From the NCBI RefSeq assembly GCF_019880385.1, contig NZ_CP082273.1, positions 1,364,001-1,428,000 on the forward strand: a stretch of DNA of 64,000 nucleotides, given 5' to 3'. The position numbers were made by a program, and so were the translations under genes. The notes beneath the pieces are model-generated. The model saw nothing but the letters and a program-made list of their open reading frames with translations. It did not search any database and was not told the DNA's origin. Every line of letters starts with the position of its first letter. The first letter of the stretch is position 1. Source of the DNA: Nocardioides coralli (GTDB taxonomy: Bacteria; Actinomycetota; Actinomycetes; Propionibacteriales; Nocardioidaceae). Positions 42,935 to 51,560 of the stretch are shown here, piece by piece.

Positions 42935-43885
42935 TCAGGCGGGGCTGACGGAGCGCGCGGCGCGCGTCTCCAGGGCCTGACGGTACAGCCGGCCGGCCCG
43001 GTAGGACGAACGGACCAGCGGGCCGGACATCACACCGGAGAAGCCGATCTCGTCGGCCTCGTCCCGCAGCTCCACGAACTCCTCCGGCTTGACCCAGCGC
43101 TCGACCGGGTGGTGTCGCACGGACGGCCGGAGGTACTGGGTGATCGTGATCAGCTCGCAGCCGGCCTCGTGCAGGTCGCGCAGGGCCTGGCTGACCTCCT
43201 CACGGGTCTCACCCATGCCGAGGATCAGGTTGGACTTGGTCACGAGTCCGAAGTCGCGGGCCTGGGTGATCACGTCGAGCGAGCGCTCGTAGCGGAAGGC
43301 GGGCCGGATCCGCTTGAAGATGCGCGGCACCGTCTCGACGTTGTGGGCGAGCACCTCGGGCCGCGACTCGAACACCTCGAGCAGCAGGTCGGGCTTGCCG
43401 TTGAAGTCGGGGATGAGGTTCTCGACACCGGTGTCGGGGTTGAGCTCGTGGATCGCGCGGACCGTCTCGGCGTAGAGCCAGGCGCCGCCGTCGGGGAGGT
43501 CGTCGCGGGCGACGCCGGTGATGGTGGCGTACTTGAGCTGCATCTTCTGGACCGACTCGGCCACCCTGCGTGGCTCGTCGCGGTCGAGCGGCTGCGGCTT
43601 GCCGGTGTCGATCTGGCAGAAGTCGCAGCGCCGCGTGCACTGGTCGCCGCCGATGAGGAACGTCGCCTCGCGGTCCTCCCAGCACTCGAAGATGTTGGGG
43701 CAGCCGGCCTCCTGGCAGACGGTGTGGAGCCCTTCGGACTTCACCAGGTTCTGCAGGTGCTTGTACTCCGGGCCCATCTTGGCGCGGGTCTTGATCCACT
43801 CAGGCTTGCGCTCGATCGGGGTCTCCGCGTTGCGGACCTCCAGGCGCAGCAGCTTGCGGCCTTCGGGAGCGGGGGCTTGAGTCAC
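42935..43885 (-). CDS. lipA: Lipoyl synthase
   Basis: A 316-residue radical-SAM enzyme inserting two sulfurs into octanoyl groups on lipoyl domains. Both [4Fe-4S] motifs are present: the auxiliary cluster Cys57, Cys62 and Cys68 ([14 protein letters not shown]) and the SAM cluster Cys83, Cys87 and Cys90 (CTRRCDFC). The C-terminal RSSYRAG supplies the Ser ligand. Start GTG 43885 is placed just before conserved sequence; no close ribosome site is clear. It heads the lipA-DUF4191 unit and cooperates with LipB (48973-49713). Confidence 0.95.
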   Translation of the reverse strand: MTQAPAPEGRKLLRLEVRNAETPIERKPEWIKTRAKMGPEYKHLQNLVKSEGLHTVCQEAGCPNIFECWEDREATFLIGGDQCTRRCDFCQIDTGKPQPLDRDEPRRVAESVQKMQLKYATITGVARDDLPDGGAWLYAETVRAIHELNPDTGVENLIPDFNGKPDLLLEVFESRPEVLAHNVETVPRIFKRIRPAFRYERSLDVITQARDFGLVTKSNLILGMGETREEVSQALRDLHEAGCELITITQYLRPSVRHHPVERWVKPEEFVELRDEADEIGFSGVMSGPLVRSSYRAGRLYRQALETRAARSVSPA

Positions 43886-43955
43886 GCCCGCCACTGTACG
43901 CGGGGGCTGGAGGCAGGGCACATCAGCGTCAGGCACCCCAGCCTGAGGAACAGCG

Positions 43956-44936
43956 TCAGGGCACGTCGCGCCGCCGGAACGACCACAGCGAGGCCGCACA
44001 CGTGGCGAGGAGCAGCACCCCGAGGTTGCGCGCGCCGGTCGCGAGGCTGAGGTCGCGCAGCCCGCTGCAGTCGACGCCCGGTTCGGGCCGGCCCCGGTCG
44101 AAGCAGGACGGCGGCGGCTCCACGTAGTACTGGGTGCCGTTCCAGAGCACCGCCCCCAGGTTCTTGTTGGGGAACCAGGCCTCGCTGACGCCGAGCAGCG
44201 CCATGACCACGGTGGCTCCCACCACGACGGCGAACATCGCCCCGAGCGTGAACACCGTGCTGCGCGACAACATGGTCACGGCGTAGGCGCCGACGGCGGC
44301 CGCGCCGACGAGGAGCACCGCTCGACCGGAGGCTGCGGCGATCATGCCGGGCACCTCTGGTGGCACGTCGATGCCGCGCATCCGGGCCAGCAGCGCCATC
44401 CCGCCCCAGAACGCCGCGAGCACCGCGGTCGAGGCGAGCAGGGCGAGCCCGAGGACCGCCCCGGCCTTGGACAGCCAGATCCGGGCGCGGCGCGGCTCGA
44501 ACAACAGCTGGTTGCTCATCGAGCCGGAGCTCCAGTCGGCCCCGACGAAGGTGGTGCCGACGAGCATCAGCAGCCCCATGAGGACCGTCACCAGGCCCAC
44601 GCCCTGGGCGCGCATGGCCACCCACAGCTGCAGCGGCTGGCGGGAGACGTACCAGTCGACCTGCGGTGCGATCGCCGCCACGCACTGCTCGGCGTCGGAC
44701 ACGCCGAAGCGGCGGGGCCGCTCCTCGCACTCCGCGAGCTGGCGCTGCATGTAGCGGCGCCCCATCTCCTGCTCGACCAGCTCCTCGGCGGCGGCGAGCT
44801 CCGAGGCCGACACCGGCCGGGTGTCCCACGCCGTGCCACCGAGGATGACGGCCCCGACCAGCACGCATCCGCCGAGGAGCACCACGACCGCCCGGCGCCA
44901 GCGCAGCCGGGTGAGCTCGAGCCCGATGAGCCTCAT
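43956..44936 (-). CDS. ABC transporter permease
   Basis: A 326-residue membrane protein with about six helices and one large extracytoplasmic loop after the first helix (about residues 45-95, with a Cys pair in [11 protein letters not shown] and [10 protein letters not shown]). It is of the ABC-2 permease type in which [20 protein letters not shown], a cytoplasmic coupling segment, is typical. Its ATG overlaps the stop of the ATPase gene as ATGA. The transported substrate is unknown. Confidence 0.85.
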   Translation of the reverse strand: MRLIGLELTRLRWRRAVVVLLGGCVLVGAVILGGTAWDTRPVSASELAAAEELVEQEMGRRYMQRQLAECEERPRRFGVSDAEQCVAAIAPQVDWYVSRQPLQLWVAMRAQGVGLVTVLMGLLMLVGTTFVGADWSSGSMSNQLLFEPRRARIWLSKAGAVLGLALLASTAVLAAFWGGMALLARMRGIDVPPEVPGMIAAASGRAVLLVGAAAVGAYAVTMLSRSTVFTLGAMFAVVVGATVVMALLGVSEAWFPNKNLGAVLWNGTQYYVEPPPSCFDRGRPEPGVDCSGLRDLSLATGARNLGVLLLATCAASLWSFRRRDVP

Positions 44937-45865
44937 GCGCGGCCACCGCCGCTCCCGAGCGCCTCACCGGAGGTGAGCTCGAGGAACACCTCCTCGAGAT
45001 CGGGCCGCAACGGAGTCAGCTCCTCCAGCCACAGCTGCGCCTCACCGAGCACCCGGCTGACGTGGCTGGCGGGCCGGTCGGTCTCCACGCGCAGCACGCC
45101 GTTGTCGGGGTGGACGGTCAGCCCCTCCTCCCGCAGCCGGCGTACGGCGGCCTCCGCGTCGGCAACCCGCACCCGGTAGGCCGTGCTGGCGCCGAGGAGG
45201 TCCTCGACCCGGCCCGAGGCGAGCATCCGCCCGTGACCGATGATCGTCGCCGAGGTGCAGACCTGCTGGACCTCGGCGAGGATGTGGGAGCTCAGGAGCA
45301 CCGTGACGCCGGACGCCCCGAGGCTGCGCACGGTGTCGCGGATCTCGCGGATGCCGGCGGGGTCGAGGCCGTTGGTGGGCTCGTCGAGGATCAGCAGCGC
45401 GGGGTCCTTCAGCAGCGTGGCGGCGATCGCCAGCCGCTGCTTCATGCCCAGGGAGTAGGTCCGGTACCGGTCGCGGTCGCGCCCGGTGAGGCTCACCGTC
45501 TCCAGGGCGGCGTCGATGCGGTCACCGGTGATGCCGCGGGTGCGGGCGAGCAGCTGCAGGTTCTGCCGACCGGTGAAGTTGGGGGAGAACTTCGGCGACT
45601 CGACCACGGCGCCGACCCGGTCGATGACCTGGGGGAGCCGGCGCGGGACGTCCTCGCCGAAGAGCCGCATCGTGCCGCGGGTGGCGCGTGCCAGGCCCAG
45701 GAGCATCCGGATGGTGGTGGTCTTGCCGGAGCCGTTGGGACCGAGGAAGCCGTGCACACCGCCCGCCGGCACCGCGAGGTCGAGGGACTGCACGGCCACC
45801 CGTGTCCCTCGCCGCGTCCGGTACTCCTTGCGGAGACCGGCGGTCTCGATCACCAGGTCCGTCAT
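44933..45865 (-). CDS. ABC transporter ATP-binding protein
   Basis: A 310-residue ATPase: Walker A GPNGSGKTT, signature TYSLGMKQRLAIAATLL (SLGMK for LSGGQ, usual in this class), Walker B ALLILDEPTNGLDP, and a C-terminal extension of about 80 residues typical of CcmA/NatA-like exporters. Start ATG 45865. An inverted repeat GATAC-N7-GTATC (45867-45883) directly upstream and CATACT-like -10 8 bases from the ATG suggest local repression; no GntR-type regulator is adjacent. Translationally coupled to the permease. Confidence 0.92.
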   Translation of the reverse strand: MTDLVIETAGLRKEYRTRRGTRVAVQSLDLAVPAGGVHGFLGPNGSGKTTTIRMLLGLARATRGTMRLFGEDVPRRLPQVIDRVGAVVESPKFSPNFTGRQNLQLLARTRGITGDRIDAALETVSLTGRDRDRYRTYSLGMKQRLAIAATLLKDPALLILDEPTNGLDPAGIREIRDTVRSLGASGVTVLLSSHILAEVQQVCTSATIIGHGRMLASGRVEDLLGASTAYRVRVADAEAAVRRLREEGLTVHPDNGVLRVETDRPASHVSRVLGEAQLWLEELTPLRPDLEEVFLELTSGEALGSGGGRA

Positions 45866-45866
45866 G

Positions 45867-45883
45867 GATACGGAGTATGTATC
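45867..45883 (-). promoter_or_regulatory. Inverted repeat over the ABC operon promoter
   Basis: GATACATACTCCGTATC read on the minus strand: GATAC and GTATC arms seven bases apart, enclosing a CATACT -10-like element one to two bases from the start codon region. A/T-rich relative to its surroundings; operator role inferred. Confidence 0.4.
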
Positions 45884-45973
45884 AGCGCCGGCTCGGGGCA
45901 CGCCGACACGCGGGCGATCGGGACGCCGAGAATTCGTGATGCCCCGCAGGGCCACGGGGCTCTAGCCTGAGGG

Positions 45974-47533
45974 GTGGCTCGAGTAGGTGGACAGATGGCA
46001 GCAGAGGTCGGTGACCGGACGGCGTACGACGCCGGGCGGGCGGCCCTCGACGCCCGACGCTGGCACGAGGCCGCCGACCTGCTCGACGCCGCCGCCGTCG
46101 AGGACCCGAGCGGAGCGGTGCTCGAGGCACTCGGCACGGCCTGCTTCTGGACCGACCGCCCCGACACCATCGCGGTCCGCGAACGCGCCTACAACGCCTA
46201 CCGCGCCGCCCGCGACCCCTACGGCGCGGCGCGGGTGGCGACCGCCCTCGCCTGGGACCACCTCACCTTCCGCGGCGAGGAGTCGGTGGCCCGCGGGTGG
46301 CTCCGGCTGGCGGCCCGTTCGCTCGACGGCCAGCCGGTGTCGGCCGAGCACGGGCACCTGGCGCTGTGGGAGGCCGACTTCGCCCTGGACGGCGCTGACC
46401 TGGTCACGGCCGACGAGCAGGCGACGCGGGCCGCCGCGATCGGACGCACGCTCGAGGACAACGACATCGAGCTGCTGGCCCTCGCCCAGCAGGGACTGGT
46501 GCGGCTGCTGCGCGGGGAGGTCGACGCCGGGATGCAGCTCCTCGAGGCGACCGCGGTCGCCGCGACCGCCGGCGAGATCGCCGACCCGGCGTACGCCGGG
46601 TATGCCTGCTGCTACCTCATCACCGCCTGCCACGAGGTGCGCGACGTCGGCCGGGCGGGCGAGTGGTGCGCCAAGCTCGACGAGCACTGCGAGCGCGCCG
46701 GCTTCCACGCGCTGCAGCAGGTCTGCCGCACCGAGTACGCCGGTGTGCTCGTCGAGCAGGGGGAGTGGGAGCGCGCCGAGCAGGAGATGCTGACCGCCGT
46801 CGACGTCCTGGCCGACAAGCGTCCCCCGATGGTGGCCGGCCCGCTGGTCCGGCTGGGTGAGCTGCGCCGCCGGCAGGGCCGGATGGAGGAGGCGACCGAG
46901 CTCTTCGCCCGCGGCGAGGGACATGCGCTGTCGGTCCTGGGGCTGGGCGCGATCGCGCTCGACGAGGGGCGCCCCGACGAGGCGCAGCACGCCGCCGAGC
47001 GCTACCTGCGCCAGCACGCGCCGGGCGACCGGATCGGCCGGTTCCGGGGCCTCGAGCTGCTGGTGCACGCGAGCGCCGCCGCGGGTGACGTCTCCGGTGC
47101 CCAGGCACCGCTGCAGGAGCTGCGCGAGACCGTGGCGACGCTGCGCGGGGGCACCATGGTCGCGGCCGCCCACCACGCGGAGGCTGCGGTGCTGCTGGCG
47201 GCCGGCGACCGGGCCGGCGCCCGCCGGGCCGCCGAGGACGCCGTCTCCCACTACGAACGGGCCGGCGCCGCCTTCGGGGCCGGCCAGGCGCAGGCCCTGC
47301 TGCAGCGGGCGACGGGGGAGACCGACGTACCGGCCTCCGAGCGCCTGATCACCCCCCGGGAGGCCGACGTGCTGCGGCTGGTCGCGGAGGGGCTGAGCAA
47401 CGCAGCGATCGCCGAACGGCTCCACCTCAGCGAGCACACCGTGCACCGCCACGTCGCCAACGTGCTGACCAAGCTCGACGTCGCGACCCGGGCCGCCGCG
47501 GTCGCCAAGGCCGCCGGCCACGGCCTGCTCTAG
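45974..47533 (+). CDS. LuxR-type regulator with TPR-like helical sensor region
   Basis: A 519-residue regulator. Residues 1-430 are helical repeats of about 35 residues (for example AGRAALDARRWHEAADLLDA, ATELFARGEGHALSVLG and RRAAEDAVSHYERAGAAFGA). The C-terminal 65 residues form a LuxR/FixJ helix-turn-helix: LITPREADVLRLVAEGLSNA and LHLSEHTVHRHVANVLTKL. It lacks the ATPase of LAL regulators. GTG 45974 is five bases after TAGCCT; ATG 45995 is the alternative start. It may control the divergent ABC operon or the downstream flavoenzyme. Confidence 0.88.
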   Translation: MARVGGQMAAEVGDRTAYDAGRAALDARRWHEAADLLDAAAVEDPSGAVLEALGTACFWTDRPDTIAVRERAYNAYRAARDPYGAARVATALAWDHLTFRGEESVARGWLRLAARSLDGQPVSAEHGHLALWEADFALDGADLVTADEQATRAAAIGRTLEDNDIELLALAQQGLVRLLRGEVDAGMQLLEATAVAATAGEIADPAYAGYACCYLITACHEVRDVGRAGEWCAKLDEHCERAGFHALQQVCRTEYAGVLVEQGEWERAEQEMLTAVDVLADKRPPMVAGPLVRLGELRRRQGRMEEATELFARGEGHALSVLGLGAIALDEGRPDEAQHAAERYLRQHAPGDRIGRFRGLELLVHASAAAGDVSGAQAPLQELRETVATLRGGTMVAAAHHAEAAVLLAAGDRAGARRAAEDAVSHYERAGAAFGAGQAQALLQRATGETDVPASERLITPREADVLRLVAEGLSNAAIAERLHLSEHTVHRHVANVLTKLDVATRAAAVAKAAGHGLL

Positions 47534-47629
47534 CGCGCCCATGGCCCGGACGGGCCAGTCGACGGCACAGCCGAAGATGGCCGGTACGAGCGAAGTCGCG
47601 CACCCCCGGCGGTTCCTAGCGTCAGCGGC

Positions 47630-48976
47630 ATGACTGCACTAACCGACGAGCTCACCGGGCGGTGGATCACTCCCGCCCACAGCGACTACGACGAGGCCCG
47701 CACCGTCTACAACGCCATGATCGACAAGCGGCCCGGGATCATCGCCCAGTGCGAGACCCCGGCCGACGTGGCGACCGCGATCCGGCACGCCCGCGAGCGC
47801 GACTTGCAGATCGCCGTCCGTGGCGGTGGCCACTCCGTGGCCGGGACGTCACTGACCGACGGCGGCCTGGTGGTCGACCTGCGGCGGATGCACGACGTCA
47901 CCGTCGACCCCGTCACCCGCACCGCCCGTGTCAGCGGGGGCGCGACCATGAGCCACCTCGACCGGGCGACCCAGCCCCACGGCCTGGCCACCACGGGTGG
48001 CCGGGTGTCGACCACCGGCGTCGGTGGCTTCACGCTGGGCGGCGGCACCGGCTGGCTCGACCGCAAGTTCGGCCTGGCCTGCGACAACCTGCTCGCCGTC
48101 GAGCTGGTGACCGCCGAGGGCGAGCTGGTGACCGCCAGCGACGAGGAGAACCCGGAGCTGTTCTGGGCGCTCCACGGCGGCGGTGGCAACTTCGGCGTGG
48201 CGACCTCGCTGACCTTCCGGCTCCACGAGCTCCCCGTGATGACCGCGGCACTGCTGGTCTTCGACCCCGAGCGGGGCGAGGAGGTCGTCCGCACCTTCCG
48301 CGACGCCCTCGAGGAGGGGCCCGACGAGCTCGGTGGCGGCGTCCTCTATGCCACCGGCCCCGAGGAGGAGTTCGTGCCGGCCCACCTGGTGGGGCGGCTC
48401 GCGACGCTCGTGCTGGTGACCTTCACCGGCACCGAGGAGCAGGCTGCGCCCCACCTCGCGCCGTTCCTGGCGCTCCAGCCCGACGGCCACGCGGTGATGG
48501 AGCTGCCGTACGCCGACCTCAACTCGATGCTCGACGACCCGCCCGGCCTCCGGAACTACTGGTCCGCCGAGCACCTGGGCAGCATGCCCGACGAGGCGGT
48601 CGCCGCGTTCCACGCCGCCCGCGAGGGCCTGATCGTGCCGTCGGCCTCGCAGCACGTGCTCTTCCCGGCCGGTGGGGCAGCCGCCCGTGCCGGGACCGAC
48701 CACCCCATCCCGTGGCGCACCGCGCCGTGGGTGGTCCACCCGTTCGCGCTCTGGACCGACCCGGCCGACGACGACCGGGCGCGGGAGTGGACGAGGTCGG
48801 TGCGGTCAGCGGTGAGGCCGTGGGCCACCGGCGACGTCTACCTGAACTTCATCTCCGACGAGGGCCAGGACCGGGTGCGGGCCGGCTTCGGGGCCGGCTG
48901 GGACCGCCTGGTCGCGGTCAAGCGGGAGTGGGACCCGGACAACGTGTTCCGGCTCAACCACAACATCACGCCCTAG
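47630..48976 (+). CDS. FAD-linked oxidase (berberine-bridge-like)
   Basis: A 448-residue PCMH/BBE flavoenzyme. The FAD domain contains [17 protein letters not shown], in which the His normally carries the covalent flavin, and [20 protein letters not shown]. The Cys that gives a second flavin bond in bicovalent relatives is replaced (STTGVGG), so single attachment is expected. The BBE C-terminus is [18 protein letters not shown] and [13 protein letters not shown]. It probably oxidises a sugar or alkaloid-like alcohol; substrate unknown. ATG 47630 is seven bases after TAGCGT. Its TAG overlaps the lipB TAG on the other strand (CTAG, 48973-48976). Confidence 0.9.
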   Translation: MTALTDELTGRWITPAHSDYDEARTVYNAMIDKRPGIIAQCETPADVATAIRHARERDLQIAVRGGGHSVAGTSLTDGGLVVDLRRMHDVTVDPVTRTARVSGGATMSHLDRATQPHGLATTGGRVSTTGVGGFTLGGGTGWLDRKFGLACDNLLAVELVTAEGELVTASDEENPELFWALHGGGGNFGVATSLTFRLHELPVMTAALLVFDPERGEEVVRTFRDALEEGPDELGGGVLYATGPEEEFVPAHLVGRLATLVLVTFTGTEEQAAPHLAPFLALQPDGHAVMELPYADLNSMLDDPPGLRNYWSAEHLGSMPDEAVAAFHAAREGLIVPSASQHVLFPAGGAAARAGTDHPIPWRTAPWVVHPFALWTDPADDDRAREWTRSVRSAVRPWATGDVYLNFISDEGQDRVRAGFGAGWDRLVAVKREWDPDNVFRLNHNITP

Positions 48977-49713
48977 CCGCGACCGGCTGGCGTCACCAGG
49001 GGGATGTGCGACCCGCGGCCGGGCTCCGGCCGCGGGTCGTAGTCGGGGGTGGCGTCGTAGGGCTGCCACGCGAGGAACGCCGACAGGTGTCGCTCCACCA
49101 GCGGGACCACGTCGGTGACGGTGACGTCGCGACCCAGCTCCTGGGAGAGCGAGGTGACGCCGGCGTCGGCGATGCCGCACGGCACGAACCGGTCGTACCA
49201 CCCCAGGTCGACGTCGCAGTTGAGGGCGAAGCCGTGCATGGTGACGCCGCGGCTGACCCGGATGCCGATGGCGGCGATCTTGCGCTCCGGTCCGCGGTCG
49301 TCCGCCTGCAGCCACACCCCGCTGCGGCCCGGCACCCGGGCGGTGTCCACACCCAGCTCGGCGCAGACCCGGATCAGGGCCTCCTCCACCCGGCGGACGT
49401 AGTCGACGACCTTGACGTGGTCGGGCAGGGTGACGATGGGGTAGCCGACCAGCTGGCCGGGCCCGTGGAAGGTGATCTTGCCGCCCCGGTCGACGTCGAT
49501 GACGGGGGCGCCGCCGGAGTCGAGCGGCCGCTCGTGGGGGTCGGTGCGCTTGCCGCAGGTGAACACCGGCGGGTGCTCCAGCAGCAGCACGGTGTCTCGG
49601 CCATCTGCGGCGACCTCCGCGTGGACCTCACGCTGCAGGTCCCAGGCCGCGAGGTAGTCGACCGCGTCCTCGCCGAGGCCCGCGATCCTGAAGTCCGCCA
49701 CTGCCTGCTCCAC
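48973..49713 (-). CDS. lipB: Octanoyl-[acyl carrier protein]-protein octanoyltransferase
   Basis: A 246-residue enzyme moving octanoate from ACP onto lipoyl domains before LipA acts. Signatures: [37 protein letters not shown] and [20 protein letters not shown], and the nucleophile Cys with its surroundings in [18 protein letters not shown] 49713 is six bases after TACGCT; longer upstream reading is not conserved. It extends 15-20 residues beyond usual LipB at the C-terminus ([21 protein letters not shown]), where the DNA hairpin lies. Confidence 0.95.
   Translation of the reverse strand: MEQAVADFRIAGLGEDAVDYLAAWDLQREVHAEVAADGRDTVLLLEHPPVFTCGKRTDPHERPLDSGGAPVIDVDRGGKITFHGPGQLVGYPIVTLPDHVKVVDYVRRVEEALIRVCAELGVDTARVPGRSGVWLQADDRGPERKIAAIGIRVSRGVTMHGFALNCDVDLGWYDRFVPCGIADAGVTSLSQELGRDVTVTDVVPLVERHLSAFLAWQPYDATPDYDPRPEPGRGSHIPLVTPAGRG
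49009..49039 (+). terminator. Perfect 14-bp hairpin inside the end of lipB
   Basis: CGACCCGCGGCCGG (49009-49022) pairs perfectly with CCGGCCGCGGGTCG (49026-49039) around a 3-base loop, 33 bp after the stop of the plus-strand oxidase gene. It sits within the last codons of lipB on the other strand, so a terminator for one gene is written in the coding sequence of its converging neighbour. Confidence 0.65.
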
Positions 49714-49777
49714 GCCGGCAGCGTACCCCTGTGGAGGAAGCCGGCGGAGACCGGTTGGAACGGGGTAGGAAGGCGGG

Positions 49778-50368
49778 GTGGCCCCCACCCGCATGCTGAT
49801 CCCCGTCGTCGTGTCGGGGCTGGCCTGCCTGCTGGTGGTGCCCTTCGCGCTGCCCGACCAGCCCGACAGGGCCGACACCGGCGACCCCGGTGGCCGGACG
49901 TCGTCGCCGGTCCTGGGCGACGACCGCGCCGCGGCCCGGGCCAATGACCGCACCGTGGCCCTCGCGGTGCTCCGCGGGTGGGACCGCGCCCGCGCGGCCG
50001 CCTGGCGCGCGGGCGACCCGGCGGCGCTCGCCGACCTCTACACACCCGGCGCCGACGCGGGTCGGGCCGACCGTCGGCTGCTGGCGGCGTACGCCGGGCG
50101 GGGGCTGCGCGTGGCGGGGATGCGGATGCAGGTGGCCGAGGTCGAGGTGGTCTCGGCCGCGCCGCGACGGGTCGAGGTCGTCGTGACCGACCGGCTCGTG
50201 GGTGCCACCGTGGTGGGGCGCCACGGCCGCACCGAGCTGCCGCGCGACCGGTGGTCGCGACGCCACCTCGTGCTGGTGCGGTCCGGTGGCCGATGGCGGG
50301 TGGAGCGCGTGTCCGATCAGACCTGGCCGGCCAGCACCGCGTCCACGTCCGGGTCGGAGAACTCGTAG
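49778..50368 (+). CDS. Secreted or anchored protein with NTF2-like region, unknown function
   Basis: A 196-residue protein with an N-terminal hydrophobic helix ([20 protein letters not shown]) and an extracytoplasmic part whose pattern ([60 protein letters not shown]) fits an NTF2/SnoaL-like fold. GTG 49778 is the chosen start. The last 52 bp overlap the end of the converging epimerase-like gene, so the terminal 17 residues are unconstrained by homology. No function known. Confidence 0.7.
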   Translation: MAPTRMLIPVVVSGLACLLVVPFALPDQPDRADTGDPGGRTSSPVLGDDRAAARANDRTVALAVLRGWDRARAAAWRAGDPAALADLYTPGADAGRADRRLLAAYAGRGLRVAGMRMQVAEVEVVSAAPRRVEVVVTDRLVGATVVGRHGRTELPRDRWSRRHLVLVRSGGRWRVERVSDQTWPASTASTSGSENS

Positions 50369-51207
50369 CCCTCGGCCAGCAGCGCCGCCGGGTGCAGGTT
50401 GAGCGAACGCAACAGCTCGACCGCCATCGGCCCCGCCCCGAGACGGAGCACCGGCGACGGCACCGCGAGGAACGCCTTGCGGTTCACCGCGTCGGCGAGT
50501 GCCTCGGTGAACTCGGCGTTGGTCGGCGTCACCGGGGTGCACACGTTGAAGGGACCGGACGCGGTGTCGCTGGTGACGAGCAGCATGGCCGCGCCGAGCC
50601 AGTCCTGCTGCGAGAGGACGGGGAAGAACTGGTCGCCCGAGCTGAGGCGGGCGCCCAGCCCGAACCGGAACATCGGGGTCAGCAGCTTCATCGCCTGGCT
50701 GCCGCGCGACATCACGGGCGCGGTGCGCAGGATGCACACCCGGGCGCCGGCCTCACCGGCTGGCTTCGTGGCGGTCTCCCAGTCGCGAGCCACCCGCTCG
50801 AGCGGGGCGTCGCCGCCGCGCAGCTCCGAGGACTCGATCACCACCTCCGAGCCGTGGTCGCCGTAGTGCGAGCAGCCCCCGGCGTTCACGAGTGCGGGCG
50901 GGCTGCCGGCAGCGGCGATCGCGTCGGCCAGCAGCCGGGTGGGGCCGATCCGGCTCTCGTAGAGGCGGCGGTGGTGGCTGGGCAGGTAGGGGATGCCGAG
51001 CAGCGGCGACCCGCACAGGTTGACCACCACGTCGGCGTCCGCGACCAGCCCGGCGTCGAGCTCACCGGCCGCCGGATCCCACTGCCGCTCGTCGGAGGCC
51101 TCCGGCACCCGGCGTACGAGCCGGACGACGTCGTGGCCCGCCGAGCGGAGCCGCGTGGTCAGGGCCTGGCCCATGAAGCCGGAGGAGCCGGCCATCAGGA
51201 TCTGCAT
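50317..51207 (-). CDS. TIGR01777 (DUF1731) NAD-dependent epimerase-like protein
   Basis: A 296-residue short-chain dehydrogenase/epimerase-fold protein. The nucleotide fold is MQILMAGSSGFMGQALTTRL, followed by VVNLCGSPLLG, LVNAGGCSHYGDHG, and the C-terminal DUF1731 segment (SPVLRLGAGPMAVELLRSLN). Start ATG 51207 at the conserved MQIL. In mycobacteria the same family lies between dlaT and lipB, as it does here, so a link to lipoate-dependent enzymes is suggested but unproven. Overlaps the converging gene by 52 bp. Confidence 0.9.
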   Translation of the reverse strand: MQILMAGSSGFMGQALTTRLRSAGHDVVRLVRRVPEASDERQWDPAAGELDAGLVADADVVVNLCGSPLLGIPYLPSHHRRLYESRIGPTRLLADAIAAAGSPPALVNAGGCSHYGDHGSEVVIESSELRGGDAPLERVARDWETATKPAGEAGARVCILRTAPVMSRGSQAMKLLTPMFRFGLGARLSSGDQFFPVLSQQDWLGAAMLLVTSDTASGPFNVCTPVTPTNAEFTEALADAVNRKAFLAVPSPVLRLGAGPMAVELLRSLNLHPAALLAEGYEFSDPDVDAVLAGQV

Positions 51208-51560
51208 GCTGGCCATCTAACCAGCGACGGGAAGCGGCAGCGGTGGTCTCGACAGGCTCGACCGGCGTGGGATCGGCGGTCTCGACACGCTCGACCGGCG
51301 TGGTCGGAGGTTGAGGTGCGAGGAGCGCCAGCGACGAGCCACGAAACCCCGGCAGGCGCACGCGAACCGGGGCTCTCGTGGTCTCGACAGGCTCGACCGG
51401 CGTGGTCGGAGGTCGAGGCGTGGCTCGGCCCCGGCACCGGCTGTCGCGGTTTCGAGACGGGCGGTGGGCAGTCCCTCGCTGCGCTCGGGACTGCCCCGCC
51501 CTCCTCAACCTCTTCGCCCCGCGTCGACGCCCCTCGCTTCGCTCGGGGCGTCGACTGGGC
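51208..51560. repeat. 353-bp intergenic repeat cluster with two hairpins
   Basis: No gene. Three copies of a 26-mer GGTCTCGACAGGCTCGACC plus GGCGTGG occur at 51245-51270, 51278-51303 (one change) and 51380-51405; copies two and three are followed by TCGGAGGTYGAGG. Two homologous hairpins follow: GGGCAGTCCC/GGGACTGCCC (51466-51475 and 51487-51496) and GTCGACGCCCC/GGGGCGTCGAC (51523-51533 and 51545-51555), with near-identical 11-base loops TCGCTKCGCTC. The second lies 5 bp past the sucB stop and should act as its terminator. This is the class of intergenic repeats that I recall as frequent in Nocardioidaceae and related genomes. Confidence 0.8.

Noticed and set aside
51245..51405. CRISPR array
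   Set aside because: Only three copies, irregular spacers of 7 and 76 bp, no cas genes; fits dispersed intergenic repeats.
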